Shown here one piece after another: positions 46,945 through 58,249 of a stretch of DNA of 64,000 nucleotides. Every line of letters begins with the position of its first letter. The stretch's first letter is position 1. The notes under the pieces were generated by a model. That model saw only the letters and a program-made list of their open reading frames with translations, did not search any database and had not been told where the DNA came from. Source of the stretch: Apostichopus japonicus. Its lineage: Eukaryota > Echinodermata > Holothuroidea > Aspidochirotida > Stichopodidae. The position numbers were made by a program, and so were the translations under genes. Location of the stretch: positions 21,666,001-21,730,000 of the forward strand of contig NC_092569.1 of assembly GCF_037975245.1 (NCBI RefSeq). Direction: 5' to 3'.

Positions 46945-47918
46945 TGTCATGTTACAAGGCACATATATCCAATTCCTTAGACCCATATATAGGGCCACAT
47001 TGGGCCACCTATTCTTTCTATCTGGTGAGACCTATGCAGAAGAAAATTTGTCTTGCATTGGCAGTTCTTTACTCTGTGGAAAGTACCTTTGCATTTAATA
47101 TTGGTTTTGTGTGGTTCCAAACCGGTTTAGAGTGGTACCTTGCATATTTAATCCGGGTCAATGATACGATAATGGGCATTTTGGGCCATATTTAGGGGCG
47201 TCTGGCCGGCCCTTTGCAGCAGAAAATTTGTCTGGCATAGGCCATTAAGTACTTTGTAGCATTCATGCATTAAGTTGACATTGGTTTCAAGTGGTACCTC
47301 GTTCGTTTGATCAAATGCATTTTAGGGGCCCTTTTGGGGCGTCTGGCGGGCCCTTTGTAGCAGAAAATTTGTCTGGCATGATGATTTCCATAGTCTGTAA
47401 GATCAACCCGAACATTCCAAACCGGTTTTGAGTGGTACCTTGCATATTTAATCTGGGTCAATGCTACGATAATGGGCATTTGGGCCATATTTGGGGGCGT
47501 CTGGCGGGCCCTTAGCAGCAGAAAATTTGTCTGGCATGGGCCATTCAGTACTTTGTGGCATTCATGCATTAAGTTGACATTGGTTTCAAGTGGTACCTCG
47601 TTCATTTGATCAGATGCATTTTTTAAGGAGCCCTTTTGGGGCGTCTGGCGGGCCCTTTGCAGCAGAAAATTTGTCTGGCATTGGCCATTCAGTACTATGT
47701 GGCATTCATGCATTAAGTTGACATTGGTTTCAAGTGGTACCTCGTTCGTTTGATCAGATGCATTTTTGGGCCCCTTTAACCGGCCCCAGGGGCCACATGC
47801 AGCAGAGGGACCACGGCAGACATCCACTTTTGGATATACTGGGTTTTTCCACAAATGTTCCAATACTTAGATATTGGTACTTCGTTCGTTTGATCAAAGT
47901 GCACTGGGCTGCCGGGCT

Positions 47919-48130
47919 ATTATGTCGATACTCTCATATCGCCACATAAGGACTGACGCAGTTCGTTGGTCCTTATGTGGATACTCATACATCGCCACAT
48001 AAGCACTAACGCGGTTCGTTGGTCTTTATGTGGATACTCGAATCGTCACATAAGGACTAACGAACTGCTTAGTACTTATGTTAGTCCTTAAGTGGCGACA
48101 TTCGAGATCCCCACATGATGACTTGTGAAT
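47919..48130. repeat. ~54-bp palindromic repeat array, right part
   Basis: Continuation of the array at 42690-42799: GTCGATACTCTCATATCGCC, ACATAAGGACTGACGCAGTT, then further diverged units (GGTCCTTATGTGGATACTCA and others) fading near 48130. Confidence 0.75.
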
Positions 48131-51109
48131 ATTGTTGGTATTGGCGGTCATTATGTGGCACTGTTAGGATCGCATGATAAATAAAAGGTTTTTGGTCAAT
48201 ATGTGGAGGTGTTTTAGTGCCATATAAGGACTTAAATTTGTGTTGATCATTATGTGGTCATAACTTTGTATTCACACAATGACTTAGGTTTACATAATTT
48301 GTTTCTGCCTTTTTTCCGATTTTGGCGTTCCATACATATTACGGTATTAACCGAATAATTAACAGTTCAGGGCCACACATGACCTCCATACATGTAACTG
48401 CAGTTCCCTTATATAGGTAACATCGGCTGCCGCAATTACAGTTATCTGCATCCGTTCGAAAGGTACAAAAACAAAATGCCTTAAATGACCTCATGCAGTG
48501 CTTGTTTGATATCTGTTTAAGTGATCACCGTTTTTATGAAAAGTCCATGAATTAATGTACAGACTGTGAAAATAAGGAGGACTGAAAGTGCTATGTAGAC
48601 ATTCTTTGGTTAAGTGATGAGATTACTCCAAGCGGGCAGTCGGAAGGGTTGGGATGCAGTATGCTGAATTTGCTCCTCCGGTTCAATATCTAAACTGTCA
48701 TGATATGGAAACCTGTAGGTGCCATCACGATAGGTCAAGATATCATCTATCATGTTGGGAGTAAGTTATGTCAGTTGAACACTATAATGTTTTAGGGGGA
48801 TTGGAAAGTGACAAATTTAGTGTGCAAGTCAAGTGGAACAATTAATTGAGGTACGACACATTTAATATGCAGTTAGATTCCTGAAACAATGAGTATGTAT
48901 TGTTGTGCATTATGCCTCACATTAATCAAAGCCATTCAATCTGAATGTATGTAAATTCTAATAGGTATTATTAATTTATATATTTATCTTTTTTCCAATA
49001 TATGTTGCTAATGAAATTTCCCGTCTTTTCGACCGATTAGAAGTTTGAGAAGCAACCATACCATGTCATCTTGACGAAGGATTGCTCAGTCACCTGAAGT
49101 CAGTTTCGTATTTGTAAGGATCTCTCTTTGTTACGCGATTTGCAATTGACGCTAGAAGTAGCTGGATGCATTTGCTACCTATTCTCTCTCGCCATAAGAT
49201 AAATATGCACTTTGTATATAATATATATGTAGTATCTAATTTATTTATTGTAAAGAAGTGGGCACGCGGCGGAATTAATCTTGCGGGCCGCGACATACCG
49301 CAGACCTCATACCGTGCGGTTGCGTTTGATCTCACATGACAACATTTAGATATTACTGTAAATGGCAAATAAATGTTGTATAGACATGAACATTCTCTAT
49401 ATACGTTATATTGCAATATCCTAATAAGAGTATATGTCCTATCCCGTATGTAAATTCCCCAAAGTATACCTACTTGATGTTTTGGTTTCTGTAAGAATTC
49501 TAGCGGGATGCAGGTAATTTGCACGCTGCCCGCACCTTGTCTACCCTTAGCATTAGGGCCCAACAGAAAATAATATGAATAAAATACACAAGTATGTATG
49601 CATGTGATAGAACTGGCTAGAATGGCAGGTAGTAACACTTCCAAGAACAGGACGATATAAAGGCAAGAGGAATAAGGGGGCCTCAAGCCGAAAAGACATC
49701 AATAAGGTCTTGAGGTTACAAGACAAGAAATTCAAGGGGGGGGGGGGCAAGTAACTTAGGCTTCTTTATAACCAGCTAACAGCAAAAGATTGACCAGTTA
49801 ACCGGCTCACAATATCACAATATTACCCGATTAACCATCAAATTGAATCCCGTTCATCCTACTTTTAGCCATAGAGAGAGCAGATTTCTTAATATTATTT
49901 TTGTACAATTTCGACCACTCCCCCCTTCCCACCCCAACTGCGGACGTTCATGCACCACGAGTTAGATAACAGAAGTGCTCAAACACAAAAGGAAACAACT
50001 ATACATATATTTATATATAAATATAAATCATTCATATAATTATTAGGCAAAAACAGAGAAATAAGATATGACATATTTGACAAATAAGGAACATCTTTTT
50101 TATTGAATTACATAACACATCCTTCTTGTTGACCCTTTATTAACTGTTTAGCAAATAGTGTAATCTTTACACTCATATTCATATATAAATATTTCTTAGT
50201 ATTTGAAAATCATGAACCAGCGGATGTTGCATGCAATCAACGAGCAATTGACCAATCAAATGACCAGAATACAAGTAGGTGTTGTATAAAGATGCATATC
50301 AACTTGCCTTATCCAGATACCTCGCCCTGTGGGAATGTCTTTCTTTTAAGCAAAACATAATAGAAATTATTAAATAAAATAAATAACAAAAAAAATTACT
50401 ATAGATTGACGATATGTTCCATTGTACATGGCAACCTTTCTGAGAATTTCGTAAACAGGTCTGCCAAGCTATGTATAAAATGGAACAAAACTACGGTTTG
50501 ACTTGATGTACAGTTATACTATGACTCAACTGGTTTAAACCATTATAACAGAGGAAAGTATTTACTTTCAAATGCTCGGTAACGCGTCATTATGAAATGA
50601 CAGTTTTACATTTTTCGAAGAATTTTAAAGCGTAATTTGCATTACGACAACAGTGTATTGAATATGACAGCATGTTTGTGCATTTACATGACAAACTAAT
50701 GGAAGAACGGAAAAAGGGGGGGAGCGACCATTAAAAGGTGGCCGCAACATGACAGTCACAAGATTTATAAAGAATTATGTCAGACGATTAGGTTCACCTT
50801 AATTAGATACGTAAAAGAACTACAGACAGTATCAGAAACTTGTTTCTTTAAACATATGGTAATGAATAAGAGCAAATTGGATGCCTTATTCGGGATCATG
50901 AAGGATAAAACAACCACATGTCTGCACGGACAGGTATGGGAACTATTTATACAACTTCATATTGGAAATTTGGAATGCAACTTGATCGTAGGGCAATGCA
51001 TTCTTTTCGAATGAGTTTCTACCCTAAATAAAGAACTCAACTTGACATAATTTGTTATGTCTTTATATAAACTATTTACACAGTTTCATAAAGGATTGCA
51101 TCTTCATTA
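48131..51109. other. non-coding, no recognised gene
   Basis: The longest open frame (49090-49686, - strand, 198 codons) has many Cys and Tyr residues but no domain I recognise, no paralogue in the window and no clear upstream signal. I do not call it a gene. A G run lies at 49737-49747. The remainder is AT-rich unique sequence. Confidence 0.45.
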
Positions 51110-51392
51110 CAAGCACCCCTTTAGTACAAACTTATTTTACCAAAGCTATCGCAAAGATGTATTGTCATACCACCCACTGTTGTTTGCTGGCACTGGAGGG
51201 CAGAGGGTGGCATCGGTGCTTTCTCATTTTCAAACATACAAAGCCGAACACTCTATAGTATTTCATGTTGTATTGTTTAAGGATCAATGCTTCTTCAATA
51301 TTTTCACCCTCTTTGATCGAGGTTCCCTTCTTTAATATAAACACATTCGTATCGTCTTTTGTGTGGAATCTTACTTTTACTTCATTATGCAT
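51110..51392 (-). pseudogene. TRIM-like C-terminal relic (fourth copy)
   Basis: On the - strand the peptide DDTNVFILKKGTSIKEGENI then EEALILKQYN matches DDANVFIVWKGSMIKAGINT then QEAAWILKEYN near the C-terminus of the intact copies. Further on, the DNA GCATCGCAAAG-type sequence near 51150 also matches the last codons of those genes, but out of frame. Everything upstream in the gene is missing, and the sequence at 51393 joins intergenic DNA like that at 35100. A deletion-truncated, diverged relic. Confidence 0.8.
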
Positions 51393-52299
51393 TATATACT
51401 TATATTACCACTGTAACATGTTTCTCCCGAATCACTTAAAGCACGGAGAGATCCTAATGAGTGTCACATAAAAGAGTGAAGCATAAAATCGAAGAATACG
51501 GGAAACAAGTTCAGCGATTTTGCTGTGTTACCATCGACAATCCTGTAAGCCATCTGATTGTACAAATCGAAAATATTCGGCGAGCATATTCACACGAGAG
51601 GAAACGAGAAGTATAAAACACGGTACCATGATTTCACATAATTATAAGGCATAAAGAAATCTTTAAATCATTGTTGAAAAATGCAGTGTTAGGGTAAAAC
51701 TATAATAAAACTTTACAGAACTGGTATACAGGTGCATAGAAAGCTGTCAAATTGTAAGGTGAGCAGAGCCAATGTTCCTCCACTTGAAAAGCCAGGGAAA
51801 TCAAGTTAGTAGATACATGTACAGATAAATGAGAGTGGTCTAATGGGAGGAGCCTAACGGGAGGGGTAAGAAACTTTTGTTTCTGTATAAGGGGAGGATA
51901 TGCAAAATTGTACCAGTCTTCAGGGACATTAAGTTGATCTCACACTCACACTGAATTGGTTTTCATGGAATCGTATCAACTTTAATCTGTGAAAATTAAC
52001 GACAAAAGAAACATAAATACGTAATAGTACTGGAAGGTAGGTACTTTTCAGTATCTCCTATCCAGTGGTCTGAATGGAGATGCTGTGTTTTTAGGACGGC
52101 AAGCTAAATGCCAACCGGCAACGCACAAACCCTTTTGACTAGAAGTGTAAATTCCTGAAGCAAGGTTAACTTACGTAAGAAATATCTTCCCATGTTTGTA
52201 GTACCATTACTGAGGGAATATACTTATGAGAAGCATATCACACCCGTGCTAGTAGCCTAACCAGTATGCATCAATGTACCCACTGTAATGACTATGTAT
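51393..52299. other. non-coding downstream of TRIM copy B
   Basis: Collinear with parts of 35090-36383 (GGAACAAAT...CTGTGTTACCATCGACAATC and CTCCTATCCAGTGGTCTGAA). No coding region. Confidence 0.6.
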
Positions 52300-54364
52300 A
52301 TTTAAACCATGCTATAGTGTGCTACTTGTTGACAGTAAGGCCCTCTCCTGTATTTGGTTATATTCCCAACGTCATCGCAAAGATATATTTCCATGCAACA
52401 ATTACCTGTCTGCGTGCAGTGGAGAGCAGAGGGGGCCTTTTGGAGCATTACCGTTGACATATTTTAAATCACCGAGCACCTTCCTGTCTTTTGTGTTGTA
52501 TTCTTTTAGGATCCACGCTGTTTCTTCAGTGTTATTACCAGCTTTGATCATGCTTCCCTGCCATAATATAAACACGCACGCATTATGTTTATTGTACTGG
52601 TCCATGAATTTATTTGTAACGTGTAAAATGTCAGTTTGGGTAATGTTCAACAATCCTTGTGGTGGATCTACATCAAATAGCCTGGTAAATGGATCTTTCT
52701 CAGATAGGTACGTATCTTCTCGATAATCGCGCTTTGTCTTAACTAAACCATAGCTGTATGCTCTTAATTCGCCATCCAGTGTGTAACAAAGGACTTGAGA
52801 ACAAGCAAATATGGAATCTACTAACGAGTCAGCAGAGAAGTCTAAGGTTACACTAATCAATTGAAATAAGTAGTTACTCTGTAATTTGAACAAATTGATA
52901 TTTGCATTACAATACATGTTCTTGTCGTCCTTCAAAGGTTCTTTGGTGAGTATTAACAATTCACTTCTAGATGAATCGAATGCCATATGAGTTATAATGT
53001 GTTCTGTGAGTGAACCATACCTATATCCATCGCATAATGAGGCACATTTAAACTCAACGACATGTGTTCCAAGTCCGATAAACAAACTGTTCTGTACCAT
53101 GGATCCAGTTAACCTAGAACCGTCCAATACCTCATCATTCCATTTATAAGGTTTGAGTTGTTCGACTTTCCCAGTATTAATCGTAACCTTAGCGACGTAC
53201 AAATATTTATTGCGTTCCTCAAAAGTACACAAGTAAATTACATTAGCTTCGTCACAGACTGCCAGTTTACATTGATGACACTGTATCCCAATGTGTTTAT
53301 CTGGTTCTTCACAAGGCGAGGAGGCAATTTCATGCTGTGATTGAGGTTTGCTCCGTTGAAATGCTAGACTATCAACTCTTAGAGATTCAAAAGCATTTGT
53401 AAGATCTGATGACAAAGACATCAGCTCCCATGGGTTATTTTCACTTATGATTTTACGTGTTATTTCTTGTGTGGTTTGCATTCTCTTAATCCAATCATCA
53501 GCTGATTGGACTCGGGACTCGACAGGTTCAATTCTTGCAGCAATCTCTTCTAGCAAGTCTTGTTTTTGTTTATCATAGACCTTTTGGATTTCTTTGATCC
53601 TTTCTTTGCAATGGTTTGTAATTTCTATTTCTATCTCTTCCTTAGACTTATTAAGTGCTACCACACCCACATTCCCGTCATTTTTGTAGACCACTGCTTT
53701 CTCCAGTTGAGGAACACTGTTTTCTAATAAACTATTAAGTTCTTGTTTACTGTCATTAAATTGACTTGTGGCTTCTGTATACTCATGTTGTGGTTTGGAA
53801 TGTAAAACGATTGTACAATCTCTACAGATCAGTTTGGAACACGTTTTACAGTAAAACTGTAACTTCTCAGAAGTATGTAGTGCACAGAATGGAGACCTAG
53901 CAGTTTTCCATTCTTGTTGAAACTTTGGATCATTTAATTGTTTTAAAGGTATTACTGAATGGGATTGCAACAGTGGAAACAAAGCATGCTGACCTTTACA
54001 CTTAGAACAAATAGCAAAATTACAATCAACACAGAAAGCTTCTGCATCGAAACCCTTGCAGGAGTCACATACTGAGGCACTTTCCTCTGTATTTGTCAAC
54101 CTCTCCAGCAAGTTGACCCTTTCGACCAAATTGATGAGAACAGTTTGTCTGCAAACCTTTCACTCCGGCCTCTGGTAAAGTACAAACTTTCCTGCAGGTT
54201 GGACATGGTATTTCGTTGCCGTCTTGTTTTGCAGCATACTTCTCAATACATTCTTCACAGAAGCTGTGGATGCATGGTAGCATCTTCGGTGTTTTGAATT
54301 GGTTCATGCATATGCAACAGCTGAGGAAGTCCTCGCTCAAGTCTTTGACCACTTTACCAGCCAT
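52300..54364 (-). pseudogene. TRIM-like gene copy B, two frameshifts
   Basis: From the ATG at 54364 the RING is intact (C-C-I-C, C-I-H-S-F-C-E-E-C, C-P-T-C). At about 54140 the DNA is two bases shorter than copies A and C (GATGAGAACAGTTTGTCTGC), which throws the frame. The remainder (54129-52402) is open for 575 codons and carries both B-boxes, coiled coil and most of the C-terminal region. A one-base gain at about 52430 (GGGGGCCTTTTGG, GGGGGCCCTGGG in copy C) then replaces the usual ending with a short one. The DNA still matches the lost ending down to about 52300. Other domains have all metal-binding residues, so inactivation may be recent. A sequencing error cannot be excluded for either single lesion but is unlikely for both. 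Confidence 0.85.
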
Positions 54365-55380
54365 AGCGATGTTTATACTAAGCAAAGAGTCGGATCAAAT
54401 GATTGGTTGTTCCTGTAAAAGAATGATTGATTGAATTTCTAGAAGACGTTGCGTGCAAACTACTTCTTTATAATACTTTCTCATTTCACCAATGTTCTAT
54501 TAATTCTGAAATTATGATTGAAAGTTCTTCTTCTAGTTTTTCACAGTAGACCAACAATACGCTGATAATATTTCTTGGACATCAACTGGTCAGCATATAC
54601 TGCAAGATATCACCTCAATCCTCCCTCTCTTTCCTATCAAAACTCTAAACAAAACTTGATTAATGCAATACTCTGCAATATGACAGATATGACATAGTTA
54701 TTAAATAATCGTCACCTTAATTCTCTACTACATCTCATTTCCGTCCTACTTTTTCGCTTTTTATTTCCTCATCTCATTTCCGTTCCCTTTCTTATAGCTG
54801 AGAACAGCTTCTCTCCCGATCAAGCATCTTCAAACCTAATATTTCCTTCTCTCATCTTCCATCTTTCTCTCTCTTTCCACTCTTTTTTCAACCCGCTTTT
54901 CATGACTTTTTCTTTGCCAAAAGATCGACTCATAAAAAAGAATACAGTAACATACAGACCACTGAACGAAAAAACCTCGAGCAACCGTTACTCCTCACTT
55001 AATAAAATAATTTACTATATTCAAAAATATCAAGCGTAATAAAGAGCCCACTCTCATATAGTGGTTCGAACAGGGTCATAGCTATATCATGGTAAATATG
55101 GAAAACACACTGTTCTAAAAATATATGCAGTAAATAATCAAACCCGCGGTTTAGTTGTTTGTGGTTTTAAGATATCATGTTTCTTTGTCTAATAGGTTTT
55201 GTTTAAGATAACAATATATCTTAATATTTTCATAACGATAAAGGTAGGCTGGCGTCAACAAATTCCACCATCTCTAGTTCTCTCAGAATCCACAGAGAAG
55301 TGGGATATATCACTGTTAAAGATCCATATCTTGTTTCGCGAATATGGTGGGTGGAAAAACTGATGTTTTAGATTCCAATT

Positions 55381-55613
55381 TCTGTGTGTATGCATTTGTA
55401 CTTATTTTAGATCCTCCTGCAATCAGGAACTCGCGAAGAAGACTCAAGCTGACCGAAGTCAGTCTCTTACATTCATATTAAACGTCCATGATTATGAAGT
55501 GTTAATTGTCAACAACTCTGTATAAGTGGACGACATGCATTAATCTTTGAGTGACTCGAACCAGAGACCGTTTGATTGGAAAGCATCGGCGTTAACCACT
55601 GAGCTAACACTCC
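55381..55613 (-). mobile_element. tRNA-derived SINE, duplicated copy of 33082-33333
   Basis: The same element at the same place in the duplicated block: A-box side GTTAACCACTGAGCTAACAC (+ strand view), B box with one extra change (GACTCGAACCAGAG). The tail is shortened to TGTGTGTATGCATTTGTA. It was duplicated with the block and is not an independent insertion. Confidence 0.8.
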
Positions 55614-56181
55614 AAAATTCTATGTATGAAACCTGAATATATTTTCCAGCAGATATATGCAAGTTGAAGGGAGTCAATCCTCTGCCTTCCTTATGACCAA
55701 TTGATGTATATAAAGGCATTAGCCTACATTGTTTACAGATTTTGTACGCGTTGCTGTTAGCAACAAAACGATTTAGCGAATTGATATGTTCTTTATATTT
55801 AGGAAACCTATAGCTGACATTGATGTGCTTCCAAATTCATGTTTTGCTTCCCCTTATGGCTGTGGACTTAAGAACAAGTAGAAACATTTGATTATTAACG
55901 TTTTTCTATAGAACGAATTGTCGTTTTATCGGTATGCAAGCTTGATTGAAGAGAAGAGATACAGTCTCGGAGCTGGGGAACACTTAGGGATCGGGAGAAG
56001 TGGTGGGGGGGGGTATGAGATTAAGAATATTTTTCTTTCGGAAAGAAAGAAGACTTGAAGGAGGCCCGGTGACTTCAGAAACAAGACAAAGGAACTTTTG
56101 TTTAGAAGGATTGGTGCTGCACCATTGATTAATTTGGAAACCGGAGTCGATGCTCATTCCCTCTTATACCATATCATCATT

Positions 56182-58233
56182 CACTGGCGGATCCAAGGGG
56201 GGGCCAAGGGGGGCCATGCCCCCCCCCAAAGGTGAGCCAAAAAGTGTTTCCGAACATACGCTAAATCATATGATTGGAAATTTAAAAAAAATCGAGAGGA
56301 ATAGCAGTGGTAGACTAGTCTAAACCTTTTCGTTTTCTGGTTTAAAATTAAATGCAGAGCTCCCAACTGACCCGCAATTCGCGGGAATTAGACCCGCATT
56401 CTAACACCCAAACCCGCTGACCCGCACAAGCGTCCGAAAAAAACCCGCATTGTATTGTCAAGTATACATAAAAAATTTGCATCAAATTTTGACTTAGCAA
56501 CCATCATTTCTTTAGCATTTAGCATAATAGAGTATAAAACCTCCTTAACAGCATCATTTGAAACTCAAATTAGCCTATAACTCTTTTCATTGGGGCGAGC
56601 AGCGAACATTTTCATGCCACGGGAAAGAATGAATTATCACCTACTATTCAATTTATTGATTTTACACACACAAAAATGCATATTTCTCAGAAAATTTTGG
56701 GTGACAAAAGCCTTCCTAAGTGCCACCATTTTACATGAAGGCATCACCGGGATTCCAAAAAAAATCAAAAGGGGAGGGGGACACCCGCTCCGCTTATACC
56801 CCTCCCCCAGGACGGCGATTCGTGGCATGGACCAGCATTTGCCTTCTCAAGAGTTGGGAGCTATGTAAATGTATGAGCATGAGGATTTACAGTATAACAC
56901 CATTTTGCAGTTACAGGCTGGTTGTAAGAAATTTATAACCTATGAGAAATAAAAAAAATTGAGAAAGATGATCCCAAATTTGTTTTATAAATATTTTAGA
57001 AAATTACACCTGGGAAACATTTTTTTTAGAAGTAAGGTAACATCACCATTGTACACTTTTGTCGCACCAAATTGCATCTGAGGTCAGTGGGGCTTGGGGG
57101 GCTCAGCCCCCCCAATGAAAAAGTTGAGGGGCAAATGCATGACAAGCCCCCCCCCCCCAATATTTACCGAGGCTCCGAAACGTGCATCAGCCCATTTTTC
57201 AATGCATACTTGTCGATCTGTCCGATGCACACGTATACTATATAGGTGTAATAATTTTAGTAATTGCTGGGGGACCCTCGGCCCGTCCCCTGGCTATAGA
57301 ACACATTGTCACCCCAACCGCGTCTTCACGCCCCGTAAAAAGTGGAAGCAGTGAGTGTGAGTACCGGTAAGCGTAACACAACTTCGTCTTAGGCCAATGA
57401 CTTGCCTCATTTCAGCCAGTTCTCCAACATACCCTTACTTAGTGGCGGAGCGTCCATATGTACAGACAGGGGGCGGATGCCCCCCCCCCCCCGACGGACT
57501 CAAATGGACTGCCGGCGCCCTTTTCAGCTTTTCACTACTTTTTATTTATTCGCGATTATTGACTATTTTATTGCGCTCTCATATACCTATTGACATTTGT
57601 CATATTCTGTTGGTGTAATTTTCCGACAAAATGGCGACGACACCTATTTATTCTCCGTTCATCTGCAAATTAGCAAGGCCCGGAAAGGGTCATTTCCTGC
57701 AATCTAGGGAGTATCTTTACTCAAAAATTTTCTGTACGCTCCGCGCCAACCTGTGGTGGCGCTCCGCTTAGATAGTGTCGAAAGCGTCCCACTGCCCTTA
57801 CTACACTCAAAAACGTCTTTACGAGTACACTACGAGTAAGAGCTACTCTCTATCGAATATACAAATTACAATGTTTTTATAGACTTTTACGTGCAATCTG
57901 AGAAATTGCAGGCTTGAGACCCATATTTTAGGGCTAGGTATTCTCAGCATAAAACACTCGGGAAGTGCCGTTTCCGGCCATCTGGGGGTTTGAAAAAACC
58001 CAAAATTTTCTTCTACGCTCCGTGCCAACCGATGGTGGCGCTCCGCTTTGATAGTCTCCACACATTAGCCCCCCCCCCATAATTTTTCCGTTCCGCCGCG
58101 CCTGTCTGAGGGCATTCAGCAATAGAAAATTTTCAAAAGGGGAGGGGGGCACCCCGTCCCCTTAGACCCCTCCCCCATATCACTCTAATGCCACTTTGGC
58201 CCCTCCCAAACAAAGGCCCTGGATCCGCCAGTG
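56182..58233. mobile_element. hAT-like composite element in TRIM block, TSD TCATCATT
   Basis: Ends CACTGGCGGATCCAAGGG (56182) and GCCCTGGATCCGCCAGTG (to 58233) are inverted repeats with the exact 8-bp direct repeat TCATCATT (56174-56181 and 58234-58241). Block A has one uninterrupted ATATCATCATGA at the matching place (about 34057), so this is an empty-site comparison. The inside holds another complete MITE (57440-57794), the shared AAGTGCCGTTTCCGGCCATC...GGTGGCGCTCCGCTTTGATA module (57960-58060), and several G/C runs. No transposase. Confidence 0.9.
57440..57794. mobile_element. hAT-like MITE, TSD CCCTTACT, sister of 13219-13599
   Basis: Runs from TAGTGGCGGAGCGTCCATAT to GAAAGCGTCCCACTG between exact 8-bp direct repeats CCCTTACT (57432-57439 and 57795-57802). 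The interior is collinear with 13219-13599 (GACGGACTCAAATGGACTGC, TTATTGCGCTCTCATATACC and GGAAAGGGTCATTTCCTGCA). Its right terminus is shortened against the sister copy, where GCTCCGCCACTG is complete. Confidence 0.9.
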
Positions 58234-58249
58234 TCATCATTCACGTCTT

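Larger units (their letters stand above)
42800..47918. mobile_element. 5.1-kb foldback-type element, long inverted arms, TSD ATTAT
   Basis: Termini AGCCCGGCAGCCCAGTGCAC (from 42800) and its reverse complement GTGCACTGGGCTGCCGGGCT (to 47918) are exact. The 5-bp direct repeat ATTAT flanks both (42795-42799 and 47919-47923). The inverted arms reach about 0.97 kb (42800-43764 and 46945-47918). Arms contain tandem sub-repeats around GATCAAACGAACGAGGTACC, CCACTTGAAACCAATGTCAA, GCCAGACAAATTTTCTGCTG and AAGGGCCCGCCAGACGCCCC. No transposase frame exists, so it is non-autonomous. A second element (43934-45651) sits between the arms. Long arms with internal sub-repeats resemble Foldback-type DNA transposons. 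Superfamily not assigned. Confidence 0.85.

Noticed and set aside
49090-49686. 198-codon open frame on the - strand as a gene
   Set aside because: No recognisable domain, no paralogue, odd composition rich in Cys/Tyr/Ile, and no supporting signals. It could be chance or an eroded element.
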